Notes: a model not told the origin generated them from the letters alone. 59,146 nucleotides of DNA from CAKUFA01 sp963646285 (GCA_963646285.1 CAVIWF010000011.1:1-59146); one strand, 5' to 3'; shown: positions 34,000-43,026, counted from the first letter of the stretch. Program-made: numbers and translations.

Positions 34000-35460
34000 A
34001 TGGCGTCCGACAAGGAGACTACGCGCATAAGCACCGTGAAGCGCTACACTTTCAGGGGTCTCGGGGTGTTGGTGATTCTCTTCGCCCTGATTTACTGGAT
34101 CGTTGCCCAGAGTTGGGCTGTTGTCACCACCACGGAAAGCAACACCGACATGCAGTATGTGCTGCCCAACCTGACCAGCGGCACCGTAGTAGAGCAGCGG
34201 CTCAGCAAAAACGGCACCCAGCTGGCAGAGCTGACCCTTTACCCCAGCATGCCCCAGGCCGTGCAGGGCACCATGACCGTGGAAGCGCTGGATGGCGACG
34301 CTGTAGTAGGCGCCGTATCCTTCTCCCTGGATACGCTGAAAAACATGGAAGGCGTCACTGCTTCCTTTCAGAATGCATCAGTCAGCTCCTCCGGCGATCT
34401 GGTTTTCCGCATTATGGTAGAACGTGAGGAGAACGACAGCTTCTTTTCCCTTTATTATTGGAAGACCATTGATACAGGCCGTTATCAGGTGGAAGCCTCC
34501 GACCTGGATAAGCTGACCGTCGGCGGCGAAGCGGTGGAAGGCCGCCTGTCCTATGATCTGTCCATGCTGCGGCCTACCAACGCCCTGCGGAACTACCTGA
34601 TTGTGGCTGTTGTGATCATTGCCGCATACATGGCGCTGATGGTATGGACCCTTCGCTGCTGCAAGGCAGGAAAGAACAACGTGGTCATCGTCCTCTACGA
34701 GGAAGTGAAGCGGTACCGCTACCTGATTGAACGGCTTGTGTCCCGTGACTTTAACACCAAGTACCGGCAGTCCATTCTGGGTGTGCTGTGGAGCTTCCTG
34801 AATCCTCTGCTGACCATGCTGGTTTACTACATTGTGTTCTCCACCCTGTTTAAGAGTAATATCCCCAACTTCCCCGTGTACCTGCTGACCGGTATCGTCA
34901 TGTTCAACTTCTTCAGCGAAGCCACCAGCATGTGCCTGGAATCCATTACCTGCAACGCATCCCTGATTACCAAGGTGTATGTGCCCAAGTACATTTATCC
35001 CCTGAGCCGGGTCATGTCTTCCCTGGTCAATCTGGTGATTTCCCTGATTCCCCTGCTGATCGTTACCCTGATTACCGGGCTGCGGTTCACCAAGTCCCTG
35101 CTGCTGCTGCCCATTCCCATCCTGTGTGAAGCAACTTTTGCCCTGGGTGTTGGCATGATTTTGGCCACCAGCAACGTTTTCTTCCGGGATACCAAATTCC
35201 TGTGGAGCGTGCTGATCATGATGTGGAACTTCCTGACCCCTGTGTTCTATCCGGAGTCCATCATCCCTGCCAAGCTGATCACCCTGTACCACATGAATCC
35301 CCTGTACCAGTTTGTGTACTTCCTCCGCTGTGTGCTGATCGATAACGTAACGCCGCAGCCCATTACCTATCTATACTGCATTCTGAGTGCCATCATTCCG
35401 CTGCTGCTGGGGCTGTATGTATTCCGCAAGCATCAGAATCGATTCGTGCTGTATCTGTGA
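34000..35460 (+). CDS. ABC-2 polysaccharide/teichoic-acid exporter permease with fused extracytoplasmic domain
   Basis: A 486-residue Wzm/TagG-type permease. The conserved permease part runs from about 235 to the end (RDFNTKYRQSILGVLWSFLNPL, then six hydrophobic helices). Before it is an unusual extension: a transmembrane helix (about 20-40), a beta-rich extracytoplasmic domain of about 150 residues (43-195), and a second helix (198-218). Typical Wzm/TagG permeases are about 260 residues and lack this part. It partners with the ATPase encoded 12 bases downstream. GTGAGG precedes ATG 34000. Confidence 0.9.
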   Translation: MASDKETTRISTVKRYTFRGLGVLVILFALIYWIVAQSWAVVTTTESNTDMQYVLPNLTSGTVVEQRLSKNGTQLAELTLYPSMPQAVQGTMTVEALDGDAVVGAVSFSLDTLKNMEGVTASFQNASVSSSGDLVFRIMVEREENDSFFSLYYWKTIDTGRYQVEASDLDKLTVGGEAVEGRLSYDLSMLRPTNALRNYLIVAVVIIAAYMALMVWTLRCCKAGKNNVVIVLYEEVKRYRYLIERLVSRDFNTKYRQSILGVLWSFLNPLLTMLVYYIVFSTLFKSNIPNFPVYLLTGIVMFNFFSEATSMCLESITCNASLITKVYVPKYIYPLSRVMSSLVNLVISLIPLLIVTLITGLRFTKSLLLLPIPILCEATFALGVGMILATSNVFFRDTKFLWSVLIMMWNFLTPVFYPESIIPAKLITLYHMNPLYQFVYFLRCVLIDNVTPQPITYLYCILSAIIPLLLGLYVFRKHQNRFVLYL

Positions 35461-35472
35461 GGTCGATAAAAA

Positions 35473-36204
35473 ATGAGCGAGATCATGCTTTCGATTCAGG
35501 GTGTAGGCGTATGCTTCCGCATGGACGCCAACCGCACCACCAACCTGAAGGAATGGGTGGTACGGGGATTGAAGCGGCAAAACAAGGTGGAAGACTTCTG
35601 GGCCCTGCGCAATGTAAGCTTTAACGTGAACAAGGGCGAAGTGCTGGGACTCATCGGCCGCAACGGTGCCGGAAAAAGCACCCTGCTGAAGGTCATTTCC
35701 GGCATTATCAAGCCCCAGGAAGGCACGGTGGAGCGGGCAGCCCGCATCGTGCCCATGCTGGAGTTAGGCAGCGGCTTTGACATGGAGCTGACGGGCACGG
35801 AAAACATCTTCCTAAACGGTGCCATTCTGGGCTACACCAAGCAGTTTCTGGAGCAGCAGTATGACGGCATTGTGGCCTACTCCGAGCTGGGGAACTTCAT
35901 CAACATGCCCCTGAAGACCTACTCCTCCGGTATGTTGGCACGCTTGGCTTTCTCCGTGGCCACCATGGTAAAGCCGGATGTGCTGATTGTGGATGAAATT
36001 CTTGCCGTGGGCGACGAGCACTTCCAGAAGAAGAGCCGTGAGCGGATGATGGAGCTGATGGGGGGCGGCACCACGGTGCTGTTCGTCAGCCACAACATTG
36101 CCCAGATTCGCTCCATGTGCCAGCACGTGGTGTGGCTGGAACACGGTCACGTGAAAATGATGGGGGAAGCCCCGGACATTTGCGACCAGTACGCAAGAGA
36201 GTAA
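35473..36204 (+). CDS. ABC transporter ATP-binding protein, Wzt/TagH-like without carbohydrate-binding domain
   Basis: A 243-residue ATPase of the polysaccharide-export class: Walker A GRNGAGKST (62-70), the LELGSGFDMELTGTENI block, signature YSSGM (KTYSSGMLARLAF), Walker B VLIVDEILAVGD, and FVSHN. It ends directly after the nucleotide-binding domain, so the C-terminal carbohydrate-binding module of O9a-type Wzt is absent. It forms the exporter with the preceding permease. Confidence 0.93.
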   Translation: MSEIMLSIQGVGVCFRMDANRTTNLKEWVVRGLKRQNKVEDFWALRNVSFNVNKGEVLGLIGRNGAGKSTLLKVISGIIKPQEGTVERAARIVPMLELGSGFDMELTGTENIFLNGAILGYTKQFLEQQYDGIVAYSELGNFINMPLKTYSSGMLARLAFSVATMVKPDVLIVDEILAVGDEHFQKKSRERMMELMGGGTTVLFVSHNIAQIRSMCQHVVWLEHGHVKMMGEAPDICDQYARE

Positions 36205-36226
36205 GCGTTCAAGGAGGAAGGCACGG

Positions 36227-37072
36227 ATGGAAAAAGTCAGCGTTGTCACCCCGACCCACAACGGCTTTTTAACCCTGCCGGAAACCGTTGCCTCCGTTCA
36301 GGCGCAAACCTACGGAAACATTGAGTTCATCATTGTGGACGATGCCTCCGATGATGAAGCATCCCTGCAATATTTGTCTTCTCTAGGCGATGATGTGCAG
36401 GTGATGCATCAGCCAAAGGCCGGCCCTGCCGCCGCACGGAACAAGGGCATTGCTGCTGCTACCGGCGCCTACATCCTGCTGCTGGACGATGATGACCTGA
36501 TTGATCCCACCTACATTGAAAAAGCGGTGGCCATCCTCGACAAGAAGGAAGCCGATGTGGTGTACTGCATGGCGGATCGTTTCGGGGCTGTTACCTGCCC
36601 CTGGGATCTGCCTCCTTTCTCCCCCGTGACCATGCTGGTGGACAATGTGGTGTTCATCAGTGCCCTGTTTCCCCGGAAGCTTTGGCAGCAGGCAGGCGGC
36701 TTTGACGAGGGCATGACCAAAGGGCTGGAGGATTACGACTTCTGGCTGACCCTGCTGGAGCATGAAGCCAGGTTCTTCCGCATTCCGGAAGTGCTGTTCC
36801 ATTGCCGGGTCAAGAACCAGTCCCACAATGTGCAGTCCGCCAGTACCGAGGAGCGGATGCGGGATAACTACAGCTACCTGTATCAGAAGCATCACGGCCT
36901 GTTTGAGCAATGTCATGAGGCCTACGCCGCCGCTCTTCGGGAAGACTGGATTCACCTCCGCTTCATCCTGAATACGCCCCCGGAAACACCGCCGCCCCCA
37001 ACCCCAACCTTGAAAACCCGGTTGGGAAATGCCTACAGAAGTTTGTTTCCACCCAAGCAGAAGGGAGAGTAA
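36227..37072 (+). CDS. Family 2 glycosyltransferase
   Basis: A 281-residue GT-A enzyme: VSVVTPTHNGFLTLPETVASV at the start, FIIVDDASDD, PAAARNKGI, then a DDD metal site LLLDDDDLIDP near 85-95, and an ED(Y)DFWL block near 166-171. The C-terminus has a proline-rich segment and a basic tail. Probably assembles the glycan exported by the neighbouring transporter. GGAGG precedes the start; paralogous to the gene at 38979. Confidence 0.92.
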   Translation: MEKVSVVTPTHNGFLTLPETVASVQAQTYGNIEFIIVDDASDDEASLQYLSSLGDDVQVMHQPKAGPAAARNKGIAAATGAYILLLDDDDLIDPTYIEKAVAILDKKEADVVYCMADRFGAVTCPWDLPPFSPVTMLVDNVVFISALFPRKLWQQAGGFDEGMTKGLEDYDFWLTLLEHEARFFRIPEVLFHCRVKNQSHNVQSASTEERMRDNYSYLYQKHHGLFEQCHEAYAAALREDWIHLRFILNTPPETPPPPTPTLKTRLGNAYRSLFPPKQKGE

Positions 37073-37075
37073 GCC

Positions 37076-38965
37076 ATGGCAAGGTTAGACCTGCGCCCCG
37101 GTCACGCCAATGATACCAAAACCTACTCCGATGGCAGCATTGAGCAGGAAATCCTGCGAGCTGTTTCTGCCGGTGGTGAAATGGACTGGTATGCAGATAA
37201 GCGCTGGCCCATTGTTTACCATTTTTCTCCCCTGCGCTCCAACATTTTTAACTGGTATCCCTTCAAAAAGGATGCCTCGGTGCTGGAAATCGGTGCAGGC
37301 TGCGGCGCCTTGACCGGATACCTGTGCGACCGGGTGGCTCACGTCACGTCGGTGGAAAAGTCCGCTCTCCGCTCGGATATTAACCTGAAACGGCATGCCG
37401 CAAAGGAAAATCTGGACATTGTGGTAGACGATTTTGCCACCATGGAACTGACAGACAAGTATGACTATGTGGTGGTCATCGGCGTGATGGAATACGCCGC
37501 CTGGACCTCCCCCGGCGAAAACCCTGCCGATGCCTTCCTCCGCAAGGCTGCCTCCTTCCTGAAGCCGGACGGAAAAATGCTGCTGGCCATTGAAAACCGG
37601 CTGGGCTTCAAGTATCTCTCCGGCGCAAGGGAAGATCATTTGGGACAGTTTTTTGCAGGCATTAACAATTATGTTGGGGAAAGCGTCCGCACCTACTCCC
37701 GGCAGGAGCTGATCGAGAAAATCGAAGGTGCCGGACTCCATGTCAATCGCTTCTTCTACCCCTACCCGGATTATAAATTCCCGGAAGAGATTTTCACGGA
37801 CGAATCCGTAAACGAGCGGTTCCCCATTTCTGCAGATTACAGAATGGATGCCACCCGGGTTTCCCTGTTCTCCGTCAAGGATTTCTATCAGGGACTGATG
37901 ACCGAAGGGTGCGCAGGCAATTTTGCCAATTCTTTCCTGGTGGAGATCACCTTGAATGAGGGCATTTCCCCCACCCCCTACAAGTACGTGAAGGTGTCCA
38001 ACAACCGCAAGGCGGAAATGAGCATCTGCACCATCATTACGGATAGCGACCGGGTCATGAAGCGTTCCCTGTACGCCTGCGGCGAAGACCACATCCGCAC
38101 CATCGCACAGCTGGGCGGTCATGCCTACACGGCGGAGATGCGGAACGTGGCCTGCACAGCGGTGGAAAAGGATGCTGTTGTCTTCCCCTTTGTGGATGGT
38201 GCCTCCCTGCAGGATCAAATCACTGCCGCCCCCCAGGCGGAGCGAAAGCCAATGGCCATGACCTGGTTCCACTGGCTGAAGGATGCCCTGTACAGCATCA
38301 GCGATGTGCATCCCCAAGGAGAAGGGGACAAAGCCTTCTGCAAGGTGGTGGGCGACCAAACCTGCAACGATCCCCTCCACTGGGTGCCCTGCGGCAATGT
38401 GGATATGATTCCTTCCAACATTTTCGGCACCATGGGGGATGTGACCCTCATTGACTACGAATGGGAGCTGGACATGCCGGTGCCGGCCGAATACAGCCTG
38501 TGGCGCTTCATGATCAGCCTGGTGTATGACAGCAATCTGCTGGAGCCTGCCGAAGCTTCGGATGAACACCTGACCAAGCTGCTGGGCTGCTCTGCTCAGA
38601 CCCTTCGCTGCTTCGAGCAATGGAACTTCGCCTTTGCCAACAATTATGTGGGCATGAAAGGCATGGTAGCCTTGTCCCAGCCTGCCTATCCCGTGGATCT
38701 GGACGATGCCATCAACGCCCGTCGGCTGATTCGTGAACAGCATGCAGAACTGCTGCAAGTATACGGCGACAAGGGCGTGCTGACCCAGACCAATCAGTAT
38801 TTGACCCAGACCAACCAGTATCTGACCAATGCACTGACGGAAGCAAAGCACGCCTTCACCGCTTCACAAAAGCAAGTGTCAGATTTGACGGACAAGCTGC
38901 GCCTCATTGAAGGCAGCAAGACTTGGCGGATACGGACAAAGCTCTGCCGGATGATCAGGAAATAA
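37076..38965 (+). CDS. WbdD-like methyltransferase-kinase fusion with coiled-coil tail
   Basis: A 629-residue protein. The N-terminal SAM methyltransferase has VLEIGAGCGALTG (69-81) and an IGVMEY acidic motif near 135-140. A kinase-like domain spans about 300-490: YKYVKVSNNR (302-311) looks like the ATP-lysine strand, NVDMIPSNIF (441-450) like the catalytic loop, and LIDYEWE (458-464) like the metal-binding DFG equivalent. A helical tail follows with two exact heptads LTQTNQY (569-582), a coiled coil to about 610, and a basic TWRIRTKLC end. The order matches E. coli WbdD, the O9a chain terminator. It starts 3 bases after a glycosyltransferase and lies beside the exporter, so chain capping is inferred. 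Confidence 0.8.
   Translation: MARLDLRPGHANDTKTYSDGSIEQEILRAVSAGGEMDWYADKRWPIVYHFSPLRSNIFNWYPFKKDASVLEIGAGCGALTGYLCDRVAHVTSVEKSALRSDINLKRHAAKENLDIVVDDFATMELTDKYDYVVVIGVMEYAAWTSPGENPADAFLRKAASFLKPDGKMLLAIENRLGFKYLSGAREDHLGQFFAGINNYVGESVRTYSRQELIEKIEGAGLHVNRFFYPYPDYKFPEEIFTDESVNERFPISADYRMDATRVSLFSVKDFYQGLMTEGCAGNFANSFLVEITLNEGISPTPYKYVKVSNNRKAEMSICTIITDSDRVMKRSLYACGEDHIRTIAQLGGHAYTAEMRNVACTAVEKDAVVFPFVDGASLQDQITAAPQAERKPMAMTWFHWLKDALYSISDVHPQGEGDKAFCKVVGDQTCNDPLHWVPCGNVDMIPSNIFGTMGDVTLIDYEWELDMPVPAEYSLWRFMISLVYDSNLLEPAEASDEHLTKLLGCSAQTLRCFEQWNFAFANNYVGMKGMVALSQPAYPVDLDDAINARRLIREQHAELLQVYGDKGVLTQTNQYLTQTNQYLTNALTEAKHAFTASQKQVSDLTDKLRLIEGSKTWRIRTKLCRMIRK
38780..38821 (+). repeat. Two tandem 21-bp repeats in the coiled-coil tail
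   Basis: Positions 38780-38800 and 38801-38821 encode the same heptad LTQTNQY and differ at two bases (both silent). A partial third copy (CTGACCAAT) follows. The repeat unit of seven codons suits a coiled coil and could change copy number by slippage. Confidence 0.9.
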
Positions 38966-38978
38966 AGGAGACTGTCGG

Positions 38979-39860
38979 ATGAATACGAATCCCATGGTGA
39001 GTGTCGTTATGCCCTGCTATAACGATGGCCGCTTCATTCAGGAAAGCATTGCGTCAGTTAAGGCGCAGACCTACCCTGAAATCGAACTGATTATCGTTGA
39101 TGACGGTTCGGATGATGCGGAAACCATTGCCGCACTGGATGTCCTTGCAAAGGAGAAAAACATTCAGGTGCTGCACACGACCCACGTAGGCCCTTCCACG
39201 GCGCGGAACGCCGCCATTCGGGAAGCCCGGGGCAAGTACATCCTACCCTTGGACGCAGACGATACCATCGACCCCACCTACATTGCGAAGGCGGTTAAAA
39301 TACTGGAAAACCACAAGGACACCGGCGTTGTGTACTGTGAGGCTGACCTGTTCGGTGCCCAAAGCGGCAAATGGGATCTGCCTGCCTACTCCTTTGAAAC
39401 CATGCTGTTTGACAACATTGTGTTTGTCACTGCCCTGTTCAGCAAGGCTGACTGGGAAAAGGTCGGGGGCTTTAACGAAAACATGAAGGCCGGCATGGAA
39501 GACTACGACTTCTGGCTTTCCATCCTGGGCGAAGGGAAGAAGATCGAACAGATCCCGGAAGTGCTGTTCCACTACCGCATTAAGGATTCCTCCCGCACCA
39601 CCCAGTTCCAGCAGGATCCCAGCCGCATCAAGGAAACCTATCATCAGCTGTTCGACAACCATCGTGCGTTTCTTCTTGCCCATGCGGATGTACTGATTCC
39701 CAACATGCGGGATGTGCTGATTGACCAGCTCTATCTGCGCCGTGTGGCCGAGCAGCAGGCAGCAGAATATCGGCAGCAGGCGCAAGCCATTGTGAAAATG
39801 CGGGAGATTCCCGTGCTGGGCAAGGTGCTGCAAAAAATCTATCACCTATTCGTCAAGTGA
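38979..39860 (+). CDS. Family 2 glycosyltransferase
   Basis: A 293-residue GT-A enzyme with VSVVMPCYNDGRFIQESIAS, LIIVDDGSDD, STARNAAI, metal site PLDADDTIDP near 87-96, and GMEDYDFWLS near 168-177. Close in layout to the transferase at 36227, so both may add related sugars. GGAGA precedes ATG 38979, 13 bases past the methyltransferase-kinase stop. Confidence 0.92.
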   Translation: MNTNPMVSVVMPCYNDGRFIQESIASVKAQTYPEIELIIVDDGSDDAETIAALDVLAKEKNIQVLHTTHVGPSTARNAAIREARGKYILPLDADDTIDPTYIAKAVKILENHKDTGVVYCEADLFGAQSGKWDLPAYSFETMLFDNIVFVTALFSKADWEKVGGFNENMKAGMEDYDFWLSILGEGKKIEQIPEVLFHYRIKDSSRTTQFQQDPSRIKETYHQLFDNHRAFLLAHADVLIPNMRDVLIDQLYLRRVAEQQAAEYRQQAQAIVKMREIPVLGKVLQKIYHLFVK

Positions 39861-39892
39861 TATTGACGCAATGATTCAGGAGGACGCAAACC

Positions 39893-40996
39893 ATGATTAT
39901 CTTCACCTCTGTGTGCAGCAATTATATCCACAAAGCACGGTGCTTGGCACAGTCGGTTAAGCAGCACATGCCCTATGCACGTTTCTTCGTATGCCTCACA
40001 GAGCGTGAAGTACCTGCCAACGCCCGCTGCAAGGAGTTTGATGAAATCGTACTGTCCAAGGATATGTGGCCGAGCAACTTCGATCACTTCATCTTCAAGC
40101 ATGCCATTGTGGAAGCTTCCACGGCGGTGAAGGGAGAATTCTTCCGCTACCTGCTGAAGACCTACCCGAATGAAACGGAGTTTATCTACCTGGATCCTGA
40201 CTGCTACGTATACGATGACATGCCCGAGCTGCGGGAGAAGCTGAAGACCCGCCCCATTGTGCTGTGCCCTCATTTGCTCAAGCCCGGCAACATTCTCATG
40301 GAGCTTTCCAGCACTGCCCACGGAGTCTACAATCTGGGCTTCCTGGCAGTGAATCATTCCGAGGAAGCAGTGAAGTTTATCAACTGGTGGGCAGACCGGC
40401 TGCAGCGGTACTGCTACGATGATATTCCCAACGGCATTTTCACCGATCAGAAGTGGATCGACCTGGCGCCTTGCTTCTTTGATACGGAGATTTTCAAGCA
40501 CCACGGCTACGACTTTGCCACCTGGTCCCTGATGGATGCCGGCCTTAGTAAGAAGGGAGACCGCTATTTTGTGGAAGGGGATCCCCTGCGGTTCATCCAC
40601 TATTCCGGCTATGACGGAAACGCCATTGACTGCTGCATGCGGGACTGGATGCCTGCCGACGAAACCATTTTCCATGGCCTGTATGCTGACTACAAAGCCC
40701 TGCATGAACGCAACGATGCCGACCACATTTCTAAGACTCCTTGGAGCTACAGCAATTATGCTTCCGGGGAAAAAATCGATAATGCGGTGCGCATCGCCTA
40801 CCGGAACAATCTGGAACGGATGAGCGGTGTGGCTGATCCCTTCGCCCTGAGCAACGAGGAAATGAACAAGCTGCTCACCCCTCCCCCTGCGGAAGTGGCT
40901 CCCCTGGAGCCTCTCCCCAAGCGTGCCCTGAAGGTACTGCGGGATGAGGGCATCGGCACCTTCTGCCGGAAAATCGTCAATCACTTTGCCAATTAA
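39893..40996 (+). CDS. Glycosyltransferase with GT-A fold (GT8-like)
   Basis: A 367-residue protein starting MIIFTSVCSNYIHKARCLAQS, as in GT8-like transferases. The metal-binding DxD reads YLDPDCYVYDD near 100-110. Further blocks are GVYNLGFLAVN, FTDQKWIDLAP and a conserved HYSGYDG. No signal peptide or membrane helix. It is the last gene of the exporter locus and presumably acts on the same glycan. AGGAGG precedes the ATG; a terminator follows. Confidence 0.85.
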   Translation: MIIFTSVCSNYIHKARCLAQSVKQHMPYARFFVCLTEREVPANARCKEFDEIVLSKDMWPSNFDHFIFKHAIVEASTAVKGEFFRYLLKTYPNETEFIYLDPDCYVYDDMPELREKLKTRPIVLCPHLLKPGNILMELSSTAHGVYNLGFLAVNHSEEAVKFINWWADRLQRYCYDDIPNGIFTDQKWIDLAPCFFDTEIFKHHGYDFATWSLMDAGLSKKGDRYFVEGDPLRFIHYSGYDGNAIDCCMRDWMPADETIFHGLYADYKALHERNDADHISKTPWSYSNYASGEKIDNAVRIAYRNNLERMSGVADPFALSNEEMNKLLTPPPAEVAPLEPLPKRALKVLRDEGIGTFCRKIVNHFAN

Positions 40997-41000
40997 AAGA

Positions 41001-41050
41001 TGCATCCCGGTTCTCCTGTCATGAAGCAAGGAAACCGGGATGCACTTTTT
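41001..41050. terminator. Bidirectional terminator closing the glycan locus
   Basis: TGCATCCCGGTT (41001-41012) pairs with AACCGGGATGCA (41033-41044), followed by TTTTTG on the plus strand. It also separates the convergent MBL hydrolase gene. Confidence 0.88.
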
Positions 41051-41058
41051 GTTGTTTC

Positions 41059-41919
41059 TCAGCCAACGCCGGGGAGCCGTTGGGTCTTTGCCTTTTCTTC
41101 CGTATCGTCCGATTCGTCATAGCCATCGTATGGCGCATCCGGATTGCAAAGGCTGCGGTTAAAGGGCGAGCAAAAGCGATCTTTATGAGCAAAGGCAAAT
41201 TCGAAATTGCTGGACCAGCCGGTGTGTCCGGTGATGAACATGGGCTGAAGCCCTCGCTTGAGTAGCTTCTCCTCCAAAGCTGCAAGGGAGTGCATGCCCA
41301 GCTCGTTATCTTCCGCCAAGCCATTGATGAAGCTGTATCCCCCGTCCTTGCCGAACCAAATGGTATCCCCGGTAAACAGGTAATGGTCATCAATAAGATA
41401 CACCAAGTGCCCCCAGGTGTGGCCGGGCACAAGGAAGCACTCAATCTTGATATCCCCAATGGTAAAGACCTGACCATCCTTCAGGAGTACTTTCCGGTTG
41501 TTGATGGTCACCATGGGCAGCTTGTACAGATGGTAGCAGACCCTCCGCCGCACTTCCCCTGTCAGGTACCGGTTTTCCACCTCGCCGATGTACAGGGTCG
41601 CATGGCTGAACAGACCGGGGCTGTCCGCTTCCACAGCACCCACGTGATCCGTATCCTGATGGGTAATGAGGATGTGGTGAATGTCCTCCGTCCCAATGCC
41701 CAGCCAGCCCATTTTCTCCTGCAGGCGATCGTAATTGTAGCCCGCATCGATCATGATGGTGGTGCTTCCCTTGCGGTAGAAGTAGATATTGGCGATCCAC
41801 TCCCGAACACAGGTCACATGATCATCAATCCATCCCGTATTCAGCGGGTTGAAGATTCCCTTGCCCCGATACATCCTGCCCATGGCCTTACGCTGGAATT
41901 CCGTTGCTTTCTTTGACAT
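41059..41919 (-). CDS. MBL-fold metallo-hydrolase
   Basis: A 286-residue metallo-beta-lactamase-fold enzyme. The metal motif reads THQDTDHVG near 91-99 (HxDxDH, a variant of HxHxDH seen in a Bacillota subgroup), with PGHTWGH near 164-170, FTGDTIW near 183, and FITGHTGW near 230. The substrate is unknown; thioester or lactone hydrolases share this fold. ATG 41919 has AAGGAG upstream. An operator-like palindrome overlaps its putative promoter. Confidence 0.9.
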   Translation of the reverse strand: MSKKATEFQRKAMGRMYRGKGIFNPLNTGWIDDHVTCVREWIANIYFYRKGSTTIMIDAGYNYDRLQEKMGWLGIGTEDIHHILITHQDTDHVGAVEADSPGLFSHATLYIGEVENRYLTGEVRRRVCYHLYKLPMVTINNRKVLLKDGQVFTIGDIKIECFLVPGHTWGHLVYLIDDHYLFTGDTIWFGKDGGYSFINGLAEDNELGMHSLAALEEKLLKRGLQPMFITGHTGWSSNFEFAFAHKDRFCSPFNRSLCNPDAPYDGYDESDDTEEKAKTQRLPGVG

Positions 41920-41948
41920 GGTCGTACTCCTTTCCTCACGTTTCAATC

Positions 41949-41964
41949 GTTAGTATATACTAAC
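41949..41964. promoter_or_regulatory. Perfect 16-bp palindrome, likely repressor operator
   Basis: GTTAGTATATACTAAC is perfectly symmetric and lies 30 bases before the MBL gene start. It contains TATACT in the leftward orientation, so a bound protein would cover a possible -10. No regulator gene is adjacent. Confidence 0.6.
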
Positions 41965-42070
41965 CTTTAATCACTAAAAAGACGATTTTCTTTCTCGTCA
42001 ACTTCATTATAACACGCCTGAAAAAGTAAATCAATGACAAAAACCGTCTTGTTTTTTTGCTGAAACAGCC

Positions 42071-42099
42071 TTGACAGCCCCTATGGATAATGATACATT
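42071..42099 (+). promoter_or_regulatory. Promoter of the secreted alpha/beta hydrolase
   Basis: TTGACA (42071-42076), a 17-base spacer and TACATT (42094-42099), 50 bases before the start. Confidence 0.75.
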
Positions 42100-42148
42100 G
42101 ATAATGAATGTCACCCCGGTGACAAAAGGTGAAAGGAAGAGATCAATC

Positions 42149-43012
42149 ATGAAAAAATTGTCTGCCCTGGTACTGACTCTCCTGATGATTCTGTGCGTTG
42201 CCGTTGCTGCAAACGCCGAAACCACCACCCTGACTTATGAATCCCGCGGCGTACAGGTGCCCGCCACCCTGGTCACCCCTGACGGCGTGGACGCCTATCC
42301 CGTGGTCGTGCTGGCTCACGGTCATGGCGGAAGCCGTGAAGAAAACGTGGGCTTCGCCGCCATCGCCGATGCCCTTGCTGCACAGGGCATTGCTTCCATC
42401 CGCATGGACTTCCCCGGCTGCGGTGAAAGCACCGAGAGCTTCCAGAACAACACCCTGACCAACATGAAGGCCGACGTGCTGGCTGCCCTGGACTATGTGA
42501 AGACCAACCTGAACGTGACCAAGGTAGGCCTGTTCGGCTACAGCATGGGCGGCCGCATTACGCTGGAATTGGTTGCTGAAGGCACCGTACCCGATGCTGT
42601 GGCACTGCTGGCTCCTGCTGCCGACAACACTGACCTGAAGGGTCTGTTTGGCGGCGAAGAAGGCTTTGCCGAGCTGCGTGCAACTGCCGAAAAGGACGGC
42701 TATGCCGTATTCACCACCATTTATGGTCAGGTGCAGGAGCTGAGCAAGGCCTGGTTCGATGACTTTGATGTCCATGCTGACGTGAAGGCGGATGCTGCCG
42801 CTGCATGGCAAGGTCCTGCTCTGGTGGTTTGGGGACAGGATGACGAGGCTGTAAGCCCCGCTGTTTCCGCCTCCGTGGCTGAAGCGCTGAATGCTCAGAC
42901 TGTGGACGCTACCGGCGAAGGTCACGGCTATGGCTTCTACAGCGAGGACGATACGGTTCGCAACACCGTTGCCAACGCCGTTGCTGATTTCTTTGCTGCT
43001 AACCTGAAGTAA
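42149..43012 (+). CDS. Secreted alpha/beta hydrolase
   Basis: A 287-residue esterase-like protein with a Sec signal peptide (MKKLSALVLTLLMILC..., cleavage after about VAANA). The oxyanion region is LAHGHGG near 52-58, the nucleophile elbow is GYSMGG near 130-135, an acid lies in GQDDEAVSP, and the histidine in GEGHGYGF. It resembles dienelactone-hydrolase or acyl-esterase proteins acting outside the cell; the substrate is unknown. Promoter and terminator flank it as a single gene. Confidence 0.9.
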   Translation: MKKLSALVLTLLMILCVAVAANAETTTLTYESRGVQVPATLVTPDGVDAYPVVVLAHGHGGSREENVGFAAIADALAAQGIASIRMDFPGCGESTESFQNNTLTNMKADVLAALDYVKTNLNVTKVGLFGYSMGGRITLELVAEGTVPDAVALLAPAADNTDLKGLFGGEEGFAELRATAEKDGYAVFTTIYGQVQELSKAWFDDFDVHADVKADAAAAWQGPALVVWGQDDEAVSPAVSASVAEALNAQTVDATGEGHGYGFYSEDDTVRNTVANAVADFFAANLK

Positions 43013-43026
43013 CCGTTTATGGATGT

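Noticed and set aside
37085..38851. A 588-codon open frame on the minus strand
   Set aside because: It lies fully antisense to the WbdD-like gene, has no ribosome site, and its product is His/Gly-rich without recognisable domains. Other long antisense frames (15884-17161, 21235-23115, 31535-33085, 47565-49001, 56105-57949) were rejected for the same reason.
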